Shown: positions 43,678 through 53,819, numbered from the stretch's first letter. The stretch is DNA of 64,000 nucleotides from Cyclobacteriaceae bacterium (GCA_028278225.1 JANQEU010000046.1:1-64000), one strand, 5' to 3'. The notes: a model not told the origin generated them from the sequence alone. Program-made: numbers and translations.

Positions 43678-44427
43678 ATGCTAAAGGAAGAACGTCATAA
43701 TATTATCCTTTCCGAAATTAAAACCCATAATAAAGTTTATTCAACCGAATTAGGTAAGCTGCTTGGTGTTTCCGAAGATACGGTCCGACGTGATCTGAAT
43801 GAACTCGCCAAAAGCGGACATATCAAGAAAGTCCATGGCGGTGCAATGGCTAATCCGTTCATTCCGGCGGTGATCAAAAACCAGCACATAACAAAACAGC
43901 AGGAAAGGGTAATGATAGCTGAGAAAGCCTCAGAATACTTACAGCCTCACAGTGTCATTTTACTTGATGGTGTTGCCACAAATCTGATCATGGTAGATAT
44001 GCTGCCGAAAGACCTGACAGCCACCATTTTCACAAACTCTCTCCAAATAGCTTCCAAACTATTTGAATTCCCCTATATAGAGACGATCCTTCTGGGGGGG
44101 CGACTTTCTCATAAATACCGGATGACCACAGGGATGGATGTAATCAATTCCCTGCTGGAAATTCATGCCGACATATGTTTTATGGAAGTCTCAAGCGTCC
44201 ATGAAGAAATTGGAGTAACGGAGAGTGACCGTGAAATTGCCATTACAAAGAAAGCTATGATCAAAGCTTCATCCAGGGTGGTTGTACTTTGCCTGTCGGA
44301 AAACATAGGAAGTATTCAACCTTTTAAAGTAGAATCAATCAATAAGATCGATGCGTTGATCTCAGACTTCCATCCTGATCATTTTCAACTGGAGAAACTG
44401 AGGACTAAAGGCGTGGAAATTATTTAA
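43678..44427 (+). CDS. DeoR-family transcriptional regulator of the glycan locus
   Basis: The 249-residue protein has the DeoR N-terminal helix-turn-helix (LGKLLGVSEDTVRRDLNEL, then KSGHIKKVHGGAMA, about residues 22-58). The C-terminal DeoRC sugar-phosphate sensor domain has ILLDGVATNLIM and LLGGRLSHKYRMTTG. Family members respond to phosphorylated sugars, such as the mannose-6-phosphate expected from the ROK kinase. It sits between the two arms, divergent from susC and 1 bp before a GH92 gene, and is flanked by two repeat arrays that could be its binding sites. Confidence 0.9.
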   Translation: MLKEERHNIILSEIKTHNKVYSTELGKLLGVSEDTVRRDLNELAKSGHIKKVHGGAMANPFIPAVIKNQHITKQQERVMIAEKASEYLQPHSVILLDGVATNLIMVDMLPKDLTATIFTNSLQIASKLFEFPYIETILLGGRLSHKYRMTTGMDVINSLLEIHADICFMEVSSVHEEIGVTESDREIAITKKAMIKASSRVVVLCLSENIGSIQPFKVESINKIDALISDFHPDHFQLEKLRTKGVEII

Positions 44428-44428
44428 T

Positions 44429-46684
44429 ATGCTAAAAACCTTTTCTTTTCTTCTGCTATCAATCGGATCAGGGTGTGTTCTTTCCCAGGATCTGACCCAG
44501 TTTGTTAACCCTTTCATTGGTACGTCAAATTACGGGGCCACCCATCCCGGAGCTGCGTATCCGCATGCAATGGTTTCCATATCCCCCTTTAATGTGGCGT
44601 TTAAAAAAGACGCTGAAAACCCTCATGAAAAGGACTCGGAGTGGAATTCCAGAACTTACATCAAGGAAAATGCGTTTCTCACCGGCTTTAGCCATGTCAA
44701 TTTGAGTGGTGTTGGTTGTCCCGATCTGGGAAGCATCATCACCATGCCGACCACCGGAGATCTGATATTTGATCCGGAACTGCATGGCACCACCTATGCA
44801 GATGAAATCGCTTCCCCGGGGTATTACAGCGTATATCTGGAGAAATCCCGTGTAAAAGCAGAGTTCACTTCTACGCTGAGGACCGGCTTAAACCGTTTCA
44901 CTTTTCCAAAGGGGAAGTCCAATGTTCTCATCAACCTTGGGTTGGGCCTTACGAATGAAACCGGCGCAAGTCTTAGGGTTGTGTCACCTTCGGAGATCGA
45001 AGGACATAAACTGATCGGAACATTTTGTTACAACCCCGAAGATGTACGTCCTGTCTACTTCGTAGCACAGTTCAGCAAACCTTCCGACACGTTTGGGGCG
45101 TGGAAGAAAATGCCTGCCTACCAGGGAGTGGAAGCAAACTGGGTAAGATATAACGACGCTTTCAAACCTTATCCCCGCTATCAACACGTAATGTCCGGAG
45201 AAAATATTGGCGCCTACTTTGCTTTCAATACGGAGGAAAATGAAACCATCGAAGTGAAAATCGGGGTATCATACATTAGTATTGAAAATGCCCGCCAAAA
45301 TTTGTTGGCGGAACAAAGTGAGTTCGATTTCGATGGAGTAAGGGAGAGGTCTGTAAACAAATGGAATGAGTTATTAAGCAGAATAAAAGTTGAAGGTGGC
45401 AGCAAAACCGACAAAATCATCTTTTATACAGCGCTATACCATATTCTGACCCACCCTAATATCATCCAGGATGTGAATGGCGACTATCCCTTAATGGGAA
45501 GTCATATGGTGGGAAATACAGGAGGTAAAAACAGGTATACCGTCTTTTCGCTTTGGGATACATACAGGAATGTGCATCCTTTTCTTAGCCTTGTCTATCC
45601 CGAACTTCAATCGGAGATGGTAAATACCATGGTCGACATGTATGATGAAAACGGATGGTTGCCAAAATGGGAACTTTTGGGGATGGAAACCAATGTAATG
45701 GTTGGAGATCCCGCCACACCTGTCATTGCCGATACTTATTTGAGGGGAATTCGGGATTTTGACATTGAAACAGCCTATGAGGCGATCGTAAAAGCATCCA
45801 CAACTCCCGGAAAAGAAAATGCACTGCGACCCGGGATCGATCCCTATAACCGGCTGGGATTCATTCCGGAGGATACTGTTGACAAATGGGGTGGTTCAGT
45901 ATCCACTTCTCTCGAATATTATATAGCTGACTGGAACATTGCCACGTTGTCCAAAGAATTAGGGAATGCGGATGCTTACAAACAATTCCTAAAAAAGTCA
46001 AAGGGCTATACAAACTATTATGATAAATCCACCGGAATGCTGCGTCCCAGGTTTGAGGACGGAACGTGGTATGAACCTTTCGATCCTGAATACGGTAAAA
46101 ATTTTGAAGCTGTGGTCGGCTATGTGGAAGGTAATGCCTGGCAGTACCGATTCTATGTGCCACATGATATTCCAGGTTTGATCAAGCTAATTGGCGGCAA
46201 AAGGAAGTTCATTGAGCAATTACAGATGTGTTTTGATACCGATAACTACAGCGTGAACAACGAACCGGATATTACCTATCCCTTTTTATTCAATTATGTA
46301 AAAGGCGAAGAATGGAGAAGTCAAAAAACAGTGCGTAATATTGTTGATGAATATTATACAAACACTCCCGAAGGGATCCCGGGCAACGATGATACGGGGA
46401 CATTATCAGCATGGCTGGTTTTTAGTATGATGGGGATATATCCTGTTTGTCCCGGAGATATGGACTATGCTATAGTGACTCCCAGGTTTGATAAACTAAC
46501 CATCAAACTCAATCAGAAGTATTACCCCGGAGAGGAGCTCATCATCACGACCAGGAAGAACGGGAATGACCCATGGCGCATAAAAGAAATCAAATTTCAG
46601 GACCGGGTTCAGGAGAGGTACTTTATAAACCATAAGGAGTTGATTCAGGGGGGAGTATTGGAATTCGAGTTGTTTGATAATTAG
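44429..46684 (+). CDS. GH92 alpha-mannosidase (d), divergent
   Basis: The 751-residue protein has a signal peptide ending near LLSIGSGCVLSQ, possibly a lipobox. It opens FVNPFIGTSNYGATHPGAAYPHAMVSISP. The acid is in YVEGNAWQYRFYVPHD and the base in GNDDTGTLSAWLVFSMMGI. The usual HGNEPxHH segment is replaced by SVNNEPDITYPFLFNY, so subsite contacts should differ from copies a and c. It lacks the standard LSGTG and has LSGVGCPDL instead. It is 1 bp after deoR and leads the right arm. Confidence 0.93.
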   Translation: MLKTFSFLLLSIGSGCVLSQDLTQFVNPFIGTSNYGATHPGAAYPHAMVSISPFNVAFKKDAENPHEKDSEWNSRTYIKENAFLTGFSHVNLSGVGCPDLGSIITMPTTGDLIFDPELHGTTYADEIASPGYYSVYLEKSRVKAEFTSTLRTGLNRFTFPKGKSNVLINLGLGLTNETGASLRVVSPSEIEGHKLIGTFCYNPEDVRPVYFVAQFSKPSDTFGAWKKMPAYQGVEANWVRYNDAFKPYPRYQHVMSGENIGAYFAFNTEENETIEVKIGVSYISIENARQNLLAEQSEFDFDGVRERSVNKWNELLSRIKVEGGSKTDKIIFYTALYHILTHPNIIQDVNGDYPLMGSHMVGNTGGKNRYTVFSLWDTYRNVHPFLSLVYPELQSEMVNTMVDMYDENGWLPKWELLGMETNVMVGDPATPVIADTYLRGIRDFDIETAYEAIVKASTTPGKENALRPGIDPYNRLGFIPEDTVDKWGGSVSTSLEYYIADWNIATLSKELGNADAYKQFLKKSKGYTNYYDKSTGMLRPRFEDGTWYEPFDPEYGKNFEAVVGYVEGNAWQYRFYVPHDIPGLIKLIGGKRKFIEQLQMCFDTDNYSVNNEPDITYPFLFNYVKGEEWRSQKTVRNIVDEYYTNTPEGIPGNDDTGTLSAWLVFSMMGIYPVCPGDMDYAIVTPRFDKLTIKLNQKYYPGEELIITTRKNGNDPWRIKEIKFQDRVQERYFINHKELIQGGVLEFELFDN

Positions 46685-46709
46685 TAGAAAGCCAGAATTG
46701 AAATTGAAC

Positions 46710-47792
46710 ATGAAGATAAAATCCAGCCTGACCATCGGGTTCAGTTTTATATGCTCCCTGATCAGTGGGCAACCCCATGACGACTTTATTTATAGTCCTT
46801 CGACTTACGTTTGCCAGAAATCCACTAACGCATTAACAATCGATGGCAACCTAACCGAAAGTGACTGGAAAAACGCTCCGTGGACAGCGGAGTTTGTAGA
46901 TATCGAGGGTGATATCAAGCCGGATCCGGCTTTTGCAACCCGGGTGAAGATGCTTTGGGATGAAAATTACTTTTTCATTGGCGCGGAACTGATCGAAGAG
47001 CATATCTGGGCCACTTATGATCAAAGAGATGCTGTGATCTTTCATGAAAATGATTTCGAGGTTTTCATAGACCCGGATGGTGACACCCACAACTATTACG
47101 AACTGGAAATCAACGCCCTCGGCACAGTTTGGGATTTATTGCTGACAAAACCATACAGGGACAAAGGAGGCAGGGCCATAACGGGATGGGACATTGCGGG
47201 TCTAAAGAAAGGAATAGCTCTTGACGGCACCCTTAATGATCCGGGCGATACAGATAATAAATGGACCATTGAATTAGCCCTCCCGTGGGAAATATTGAAA
47301 GAAGCCGCCCCCGAAAGGCGTAAGCCCCGGGATGGAGACACCTGGAGGGTAAATTTCTCAAGAGTGCATTGGCAAATTGAGGCTTCCGGCGAACAGTACG
47401 TTAAAACGCTAGATCCGCGAACAAAAAAACCCTTTCCGGAGAATAACTGGGTCTGGTCTCCTCAGGGAATTATTGCCATGCATCAGCCCGAAACATGGGG
47501 ATTTGTTCAGTTTTCAGACAAACCGATTGCCAAAGGGATTGCATCTTTTTCTCCCGACCCCCATGATCCGATCAAGTGGTTGCTTCGGCAGGTCTACTAT
47601 GCCCAGTCCAGGTTTAAGGATGAAAATGGTTCCTATGCCTCATCCATATCGCAACTTGACCTCGATGAATCCGATCAATTAAAAAAAATAGAGATTTATA
47701 CTACCTCCTCCGGTTTTGAAGCTGTGCACAGGGATGTATCTTTATGGATCATACGCGATGATGGATACATCTTTAGTTTGAAAGGGAGATAA
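46710..47792 (+). CDS. secreted CBM9-like carbohydrate-binding protein
   Basis: The 360-residue protein uses ATG at 46710 (MKIKSSLTIGFSFICSLISGQ, a signal peptide). An earlier in-frame ATG at 46674 inside the GH92 gene would spoil the signal. The first 250 residues resemble the CBM9-like DOMON/beta-sandwich domain found in bacterial xylanases and glycan loci: LTIDGNLTESDWKNAPWTAEFVDI, VKMLWDENYFFIGAEL, FEVFIDPDGDTHNYYELEINALGTVWDL. The remaining part is unassigned. It probably binds released sugars or glycans in the periplasm or outside, but no enzyme motif is visible. Confidence 0.8.
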   Translation: MKIKSSLTIGFSFICSLISGQPHDDFIYSPSTYVCQKSTNALTIDGNLTESDWKNAPWTAEFVDIEGDIKPDPAFATRVKMLWDENYFFIGAELIEEHIWATYDQRDAVIFHENDFEVFIDPDGDTHNYYELEINALGTVWDLLLTKPYRDKGGRAITGWDIAGLKKGIALDGTLNDPGDTDNKWTIELALPWEILKEAAPERRKPRDGDTWRVNFSRVHWQIEASGEQYVKTLDPRTKKPFPENNWVWSPQGIIAMHQPETWGFVQFSDKPIAKGIASFSPDPHDPIKWLLRQVYYAQSRFKDENGSYASSISQLDLDESDQLKKIEIYTTSSGFEAVHRDVSLWIIRDDGYIFSLKGR

Positions 47793-47812
47793 TAGTCAAA
47801 GAAATCCGGATC

Positions 47813-49492
47813 ATGATCAACAAGCGACCATATATCGAGATTGGTACAAAGGAAGAAGCCGCCTGGCAAGGTTGGGAACAAATCGGAACGGAAATCAGGC
47901 GCATGATCGATTCACTCGATAAAAAGAGAGTTGTGATAGCCATGGAGTCCTATAACGGTACATATGGTGCGATCAATTTGCGTGAATTCAAAAGGGTTAT
48001 CTCACCAAATGTCACATGCCAGGTAAGTGATATCTTCAAGGATGAAAGTGAAATCCGTCTGATGGTGAAGAAAGATATATCCAGTACTTCATCTTCAGCG
48101 AAATTCTCCACGAATACCATTGAGGACTACTTTGACGAAAGCAAACTTGAAGGATTAAGGAGTAATATAGATTTCATTGAAGAGGGCGTCATTCTGATTC
48201 ATGGGACCGGTTCATATAAAGTGTGGGATCCTGATATTCTGATCTATTCGGATGTTTCAAAATGGGAAGTGCTGCAACGTTTCAGACGGGGAGACATCCA
48301 CAATATCGGAGTGATCAATGCCGAGGAATCCTTTAGCCTTCATCACAAATGGAGCTACTTTGTGGATTGGAGGATCTGTGATAAAATAAAACGCAAGGTC
48401 ATTCAAAGCTGTAACTATATCCTTGATACAAACAACTGGAAACAACCTAGAATGGCAAATGGTGATGTAATGAGGTCCGGTTACAGCCAAATGGGAAGTC
48501 AGCCCTTTTTTACCGCTCCTTTCTTCGATCCTGAATTATGGGAAAATGAAATCACGGACAATCATGAGGATGACTTTTCCTGGGTTTTTGACTGCAACTT
48601 CGAGCAAAATAACGTCCTTTTCAAGATCAACAATGTGCTGTTTGAAACACCCGCAATCAATGCAATCTTCTTCAATCCGGAGGGAGTTTTGGGCTCCCCG
48701 GTCTATCGTAAATATGGGCTGGAATTTCCTATACGCTTCAGTTTTATCGACTCACTTGAAGATCTCGACCAGAACATCTACACATATCCCGGTGTAGATT
48801 ATTTGCGAGACAACTATGCGGTCTACCACAAGCAGTGTGACAACTATTACGTGATGGACGCAGAAAGAAACGCTAAAATGAACGTTGGGCTGTGTGATGA
48901 TATTTCCAAAGAGTATTTCCAGGAAAAAGTACAGCAAGCCTCCACAAAGAAGCTGAAAAAGGACCTGCAGAAAATGCTTAATCCCATACGTCTGAAAAAA
49001 CATGACCATATCTACGTACCGGTTGAAACTATACATACAAATGGGAGTCACTTAATGGCCCTAAACATTTCAACCACTCCCGCAATATTCAGAAAAAGCC
49101 TTTTCGATGAAAAGGATAATATGATTTCAAACGAGGCCCTAAGCCAGTTTCTGGAGATCACCTCCAACCTGAATCTCAATTATGCAAAATTTCTGAACAG
49201 GATCATTCCAACTGCCGAAAAGCAGTTTGACGAGGAGATTTTAAGTCCCGAGGAAAACATTGACTTTACCCTGAAACGAATTTTCACGGATCAGGACATT
49301 ACGCTTGATGTGAACGGATCAATCCAGATCTTTAATTTGATCGAAGGAGAAGATGTGAGTATTGGCGGAGAATTCCAAACCCTCCTTGTCCATTACGCTG
49401 AGACGTTCATCATTCCTGCTGATATAAATAAAATAAAAATAAGACCTCAACCTGGAAATAAGGTTGGATTTCTAATCGCTGCCATGTCATAA
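47813..49492 (+). CDS. class I mannose-6-phosphate isomerase-like protein with N-terminal extra domain
   Basis: The 559-residue protein has no signal peptide. The C-terminal half resembles the cupin of class I phosphomannose isomerases: KKHDHIYVPVETIHTNGSHLMALNIS supplies likely metal-binding His residues and LVHYAETFIIPADINKI matches the second half. The first about 220 residues resemble a degenerate kinase-like or small-molecule-binding domain (KRVVIAMESYNGTYGAI, GSYKVWDPDILIYSDVSKWE) of unknown role. Interconversion of mannose-6-phosphate and fructose-6-phosphate would complete mannose catabolism with the ROK kinase. Activity is inferred. Confidence 0.6.
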   Translation: MINKRPYIEIGTKEEAAWQGWEQIGTEIRRMIDSLDKKRVVIAMESYNGTYGAINLREFKRVISPNVTCQVSDIFKDESEIRLMVKKDISSTSSSAKFSTNTIEDYFDESKLEGLRSNIDFIEEGVILIHGTGSYKVWDPDILIYSDVSKWEVLQRFRRGDIHNIGVINAEESFSLHHKWSYFVDWRICDKIKRKVIQSCNYILDTNNWKQPRMANGDVMRSGYSQMGSQPFFTAPFFDPELWENEITDNHEDDFSWVFDCNFEQNNVLFKINNVLFETPAINAIFFNPEGVLGSPVYRKYGLEFPIRFSFIDSLEDLDQNIYTYPGVDYLRDNYAVYHKQCDNYYVMDAERNAKMNVGLCDDISKEYFQEKVQQASTKKLKKDLQKMLNPIRLKKHDHIYVPVETIHTNGSHLMALNISTTPAIFRKSLFDEKDNMISNEALSQFLEITSNLNLNYAKFLNRIIPTAEKQFDEEILSPEENIDFTLKRIFTDQDITLDVNGSIQIFNLIEGEDVSIGGEFQTLLVHYAETFIIPADINKIKIRPQPGNKVGFLIAAMS

Positions 49493-49505
49493 ATCTTTTT
49501 TCAAA

Positions 49506-51755
49506 ATGCCAACTCGTCATATTTTACCCATATATCTCATAACAGCCCTTTTTGCTGTAAGCTGCCAAAGGTCAGAACTGGTGCTGACGCAAAACGAAGC
49601 CTCAACTTTTGAAATCGCAACAGTTGATGACAAAGACACAATCCAAAGGAAATCCGCACAAATATTGCAGGAATACATACGGCAAATCTCCGGTGTGGAA
49701 ATACCGATAACCTCCTCAAGTCAGTCGACGTCACAAAACAAGGTATGGATCGGAACCCCCCGGGAGATGAAAGATGCACCGTTATCAGAGGATGAAATTG
49801 CTATCAAAGTACTTCAGGAGGACCTTGTTATCACAGGAGGCGACCCTAAATCCACGCTCTACGCTACTTATACTTTCCTGGAAGAATTTTTAGGATGCCG
49901 GTTCCTGGCTCCAGATGATGAGTTTATCCCCAGGAAAAGTAGGATCTCTCTCGATAAGGATCTTGACTTTCGATACAAACCTGAAATAACCACCAGAACC
50001 GTTCATTCCAGGTTATACTATGAAAATCCGGATTTTGCTGATAAAAGAAAAGTAACCTACGAGGCGTTTCCTGATTACGTACCCAATGCCAGGGTTCACA
50101 CATTCCACAGGTTCCTTCCTGCTGATATCCATCTGGACAACAACCCTGAATATTATGCGCTCAGGAATGGAAGAAGAATACCCACACAATTATGCTTAAC
50201 AAATGAGGACGTTTTCAGGATTGTCAGGGACACGGTTGCATCACTTCTGAAGCAATTCCCCGATTCCAAAGTCATTTCCGTGAGCCAGGACGACAACACA
50301 CAATATTGCCAGTGTGATGCTTGCATGGCCATTAACAATGAAGAGGAATCACCTGCCGGATCGGTCATCGCCTTTGTGAACAGGATAGCTGAAGTATTCC
50401 CCGACAAAATGATCTCTACCCTTGCCTATCAGTACACGCGAAAAGCCCCAAAAAATATCAAGCCTGCTGACAACGTACTAATCACTTTGTGTTCAATTGA
50501 ATGTGACAGAAGTGCTCCGATCTCAGAAAAATGTGCCGATTTCTATGAAGACCTTGTTTCCTGGGGCAAATTAACTGACAATATCAGGATTTGGGATTAC
50601 ACTACGCAATTCACCAATTTTCTTGCGCCATTTCCTAATATCCACACCCTTCAGCCAAATATCCGTCTCTTCAGGGAAAATAATGCAAGGTGGATATTCG
50701 AGCAACACAGTCATAATCCCAGTGAATTGTTTGAACTACGCTCGTACCTTACTGCTAAGTTATTGTGGGATCCCGACCTGGATCAGGATGCTGTAATGAA
50801 CGAATTTTTAGAGGGCTACTATCACGAAGCCGCACCTTACATATTGAATTATATAAACACTGTCCATCAGGAACTTCAAAAGGACAGTAGTTTTTTCCTG
50901 TTCCTATATGGTGATCCTTCCCAGGCCTTTGATTCATTCCTGAGTCCTGACCTTCTTATGCAATTCAACGAATGGTATGATCAGGCGGAAAATGCAGTTG
51001 TTTCCAAACCGGAAGTCTTGCAAAGAGTAAAGCGCGCCAGACTTAGTATTGATTATGCGTCCCTGGAGGCCTCCAGGAAAAATATGTCCGGGTACTTCTC
51101 ATTGACCAAGCTGGATGAAAGCGGAGAGAAATCCACTCCTCCTCATCTTACCGGCAGACTTGAAAATTTTGATGCCACCTGTCGCAGTTCCGGTATCACA
51201 CTGATGAATGAAATGGGCTACAAAGTGGATGAATATGTTTCTTCCTATCGAAGTACCCTGACACGGGCGCTGGATGCCAACCTGGCTTCAGGGAAGCCTG
51301 TGAAATTACTTCAGAAGCCAAAGAAATATGCCAATGAAGATCCCCAAACCTTAACCGATGCAGCGTTTGGCGGGGCCAGTTTTTACGCCAATTGGCTGGG
51401 ATTTGAAGGTAACGACCTGGAGGCAGTAATAGACCTGGAAAATGAAGAAAGCTTTGGTAATATTTCCAGTACTTTCCTGCAGGTTGTTAATCATATCGTT
51501 TTCTTTCCAACAAGCGTAGATTACCACTACTCAAAAGATGGTGTCACCTACACAAAACTGGGGACTGTGAAGAATGCCAGACCTTTGACCAAAAGCAGCA
51601 GGATCAACGATACCCAGTCTTTCAGCCTGAGTTTTACACCTGTCAATGCACGGTACGTAAAAATTGTAGGAAATAATATGAGTAAAGCCCCGATCTGGCA
51701 TCACGGAGCGGGATTATCAAGCTGGATATTCGTGGATGAAGTGATGATTAAATAG
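49506..51755 (+). CDS. DUF4838-family putative glycoside hydrolase lipoprotein with discoidin-like module
   Basis: The 749-residue protein has a lipoprotein signal (ITALFAVSC). An alpha-glucuronidase-like N-terminal fold (about 30-140, LVITGGDPKSTLYATYTFLEEFLGCRFL) leads to a DUF4838 barrel with SVSQDDNTQYCQCDACMAI and WDYTTQFTNFLAPFPNI. From about residue 610 the discoidin-like module begins, ending RYVKIVGNNMSKAPIWHH and WIFVDEVMI, as in the left-arm sulfatase and GH2. The C-x-C-x-x-C-like cluster near Asp-Asp recalls GH20-like enzymes. Substrate is unknown, with a GlcNAc-type sugar plausible. Confidence 0.75.
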   Translation: MPTRHILPIYLITALFAVSCQRSELVLTQNEASTFEIATVDDKDTIQRKSAQILQEYIRQISGVEIPITSSSQSTSQNKVWIGTPREMKDAPLSEDEIAIKVLQEDLVITGGDPKSTLYATYTFLEEFLGCRFLAPDDEFIPRKSRISLDKDLDFRYKPEITTRTVHSRLYYENPDFADKRKVTYEAFPDYVPNARVHTFHRFLPADIHLDNNPEYYALRNGRRIPTQLCLTNEDVFRIVRDTVASLLKQFPDSKVISVSQDDNTQYCQCDACMAINNEEESPAGSVIAFVNRIAEVFPDKMISTLAYQYTRKAPKNIKPADNVLITLCSIECDRSAPISEKCADFYEDLVSWGKLTDNIRIWDYTTQFTNFLAPFPNIHTLQPNIRLFRENNARWIFEQHSHNPSELFELRSYLTAKLLWDPDLDQDAVMNEFLEGYYHEAAPYILNYINTVHQELQKDSSFFLFLYGDPSQAFDSFLSPDLLMQFNEWYDQAENAVVSKPEVLQRVKRARLSIDYASLEASRKNMSGYFSLTKLDESGEKSTPPHLTGRLENFDATCRSSGITLMNEMGYKVDEYVSSYRSTLTRALDANLASGKPVKLLQKPKKYANEDPQTLTDAAFGGASFYANWLGFEGNDLEAVIDLENEESFGNISSTFLQVVNHIVFFPTSVDYHYSKDGVTYTKLGTVKNARPLTKSSRINDTQSFSLSFTPVNARYVKIVGNNMSKAPIWHHGAGLSSWIFVDEVMIK

Positions 51756-51804
51756 GTGTAGTTCTTTTCCCTGCCGGATCATATTGGGTTCCTGACGAAG
51801 CAAA

Positions 51805-53703
51805 ATGAGATATTTCCCGTTAAAACCATATTTCAGTACGTTCCTTCTTTTGACCCTTTCACTACTGTCCACATGTCTGTCCGTAAATCAAAATGAAATA
51901 TTTAAATGTGATGTATTGGTCATTGGAGGTGGTGCCAGTGGCGCAATGGCAGGGATCCAATCCGCCAGATTGGGCAGGGAAACCATATTGGCAGAGGAAA
52001 CGGTCTGGCTCGGGGGGATGGTGACATCCGCCGGGGTCAGTGCTATTGATGGAAATTATAATCTTCCGTCAGGGCTTTGGGAAGAGTTCAGACAGAACAT
52101 CTATCATCACTATGGCGGACCTGATAGCGTAAAAACCGGATGGGTAAGCAATGTGATGTTTGAACCAAACGTGGCCGCAAATATCCTGGCTAAAATGGCC
52201 ACTGATGAGCCTAACCTGGGTGTCAAATTGCAATCCAGGTTGATCAATATTCAAAAATTTGCAGAGGGCTGGCAGGCTGAGTTCACCGGGTCCGATGGAA
52301 ATTTTACCATTGAAGCCGGAATAGTAATTGACGCTACCGAATTGGGTGATGTATCAAAGGTGGTTGGTATTCCTTATGATATTGGGATGGATTCCCGAAA
52401 TGAAACCGGTGAGGATATCGCTCCTGAAAAAGCTAACAACATCATTCAGGATATGACCTATGTTGTGGTACTGGAAGAATTTGAGGCAGGTATTGATAAG
52501 ACCATTCCAAAACCTGAAAATTATGATCCCTCATTGTTTTACTGTACCTGTGCCGGGCGTTGTTCTCAGGATACCATATCACGTACATTGTGGGATTGTG
52601 ACCAGATGATGCGATACGGAAAGTTGCCCGGTAATAAATATATGATCAACTGGCCAATATATGGAAATGACTACTACCTGAATGCCATTGAGCAGGATAC
52701 TGACGAGAGAGAGAGAATGTATCAGGAGGCCAAATGGTTTACCAAATGCTATGTTTACTACCTGCAGACGGAACTCGGATATCGAAATTTTGGAATTGCT
52801 GAAAATGTCTTCCCTACACCGGACGGTTTTCCAATGATACCCTATCACAGGGAATCACGAAGGATAAAGGGGATGGTACAATTCACCCTCAACGACCTGG
52901 CCAAACCTTTTGAACAACCCTCGGCAAAGTACCGTACGGGCATTGCCGTAGGCGATTATGCAGTTGATCACCACCACGCGGCGTATCCGGATTACAAAAA
53001 CCTTCCTGATCTTCATTTTTATCCCATACCCTCCTATTCGATCCCTCTTGGTGCACTTATTCCAAAAAACACTGAAAACTTTATTGTTGCAGAAAAATCC
53101 ATCTCGGTCACGAACCTGGTAAATGGCACCACACGTCTGCAACCTGTCTGTATGCTAATAGGTCAGGCTGCGGGAACCTTGGCTGCTTTGGCCTCGGAAA
53201 ACAATGTTACACCTTCTGATGTATCCATAAGATCTGTCCAGGACATGCTGCTGCAGTCCGGCGCATTTATCATGCCATACGCAGATGTGGACAAGAGTGA
53301 CAGGGCTTTTCTACCTATTCAGAAAATCGGTGCTACCGGTATACTCAAGGGTCAGGGAGTCAACATTGGATGGGAAAATAAAACGCTGTTCTATCCTGAT
53401 TCAATTGTCAGCACACAGCCATTCCTGGAAGCTTTGAGTGAGATTTATCCTGAGATTTCCATCCGCAACGGACAAGAACGTGTTACTGTAAATCTTCTCC
53501 GAAATCTTGCAATATCTCAGCTAAATTTGACAAAGGAAAAGGTCAATTCGGAAATAGATAAACTTGTAGCGGACTATCAATTGTACATTTCCGATGAGAA
53601 TGAACCACTGGACAGAAGAGAAGTCTCAGTATTATTGGACCATCTGATTAATCCCTTCGTAATACCCGTGGATCATTCCGGCCAGGTTATTTCTGATAAT
53701 TAG
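51805..53703 (+). CDS. exported FAD-dependent oxidoreductase
   Basis: The 632-residue protein has an N-terminal signal (FLLLTLSLLSTC, possible lipobox) and an FAD-binding Rossmann motif CDVLVIGGGASGAMAGIQSARLG, then the ETVWLGGMVTSAGVS signature of the FAD_oxidored (PF12831) family. ATELGDVSKVVGIPYDIG follows the second nucleotide-binding strand. It also has a cysteine-rich segment (FYCTCAGRCSQD). Similar proteins occur in many glycan loci, but their substrates are unknown. It is probably a sugar or xenobiotic oxidase exported to the periplasm. It precedes the VCBS genes by about 100 bp. Confidence 0.82.
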   Translation: MRYFPLKPYFSTFLLLTLSLLSTCLSVNQNEIFKCDVLVIGGGASGAMAGIQSARLGRETILAEETVWLGGMVTSAGVSAIDGNYNLPSGLWEEFRQNIYHHYGGPDSVKTGWVSNVMFEPNVAANILAKMATDEPNLGVKLQSRLINIQKFAEGWQAEFTGSDGNFTIEAGIVIDATELGDVSKVVGIPYDIGMDSRNETGEDIAPEKANNIIQDMTYVVVLEEFEAGIDKTIPKPENYDPSLFYCTCAGRCSQDTISRTLWDCDQMMRYGKLPGNKYMINWPIYGNDYYLNAIEQDTDERERMYQEAKWFTKCYVYYLQTELGYRNFGIAENVFPTPDGFPMIPYHRESRRIKGMVQFTLNDLAKPFEQPSAKYRTGIAVGDYAVDHHHAAYPDYKNLPDLHFYPIPSYSIPLGALIPKNTENFIVAEKSISVTNLVNGTTRLQPVCMLIGQAAGTLAALASENNVTPSDVSIRSVQDMLLQSGAFIMPYADVDKSDRAFLPIQKIGATGILKGQGVNIGWENKTLFYPDSIVSTQPFLEALSEIYPEISIRNGQERVTVNLLRNLAISQLNLTKEKVNSEIDKLVADYQLYISDENEPLDRREVSVLLDHLINPFVIPVDHSGQVISDN

Positions 53704-53819
53704 AAATTTGAATCGTAATTTCATATGACATATCCAATCTGCGAATATTACTTTTCAGCAATTTTGCAGTTTAATGGACAATTATCGTAATACAAACACT
53801 CTTAATGTTAAGATTTAGA

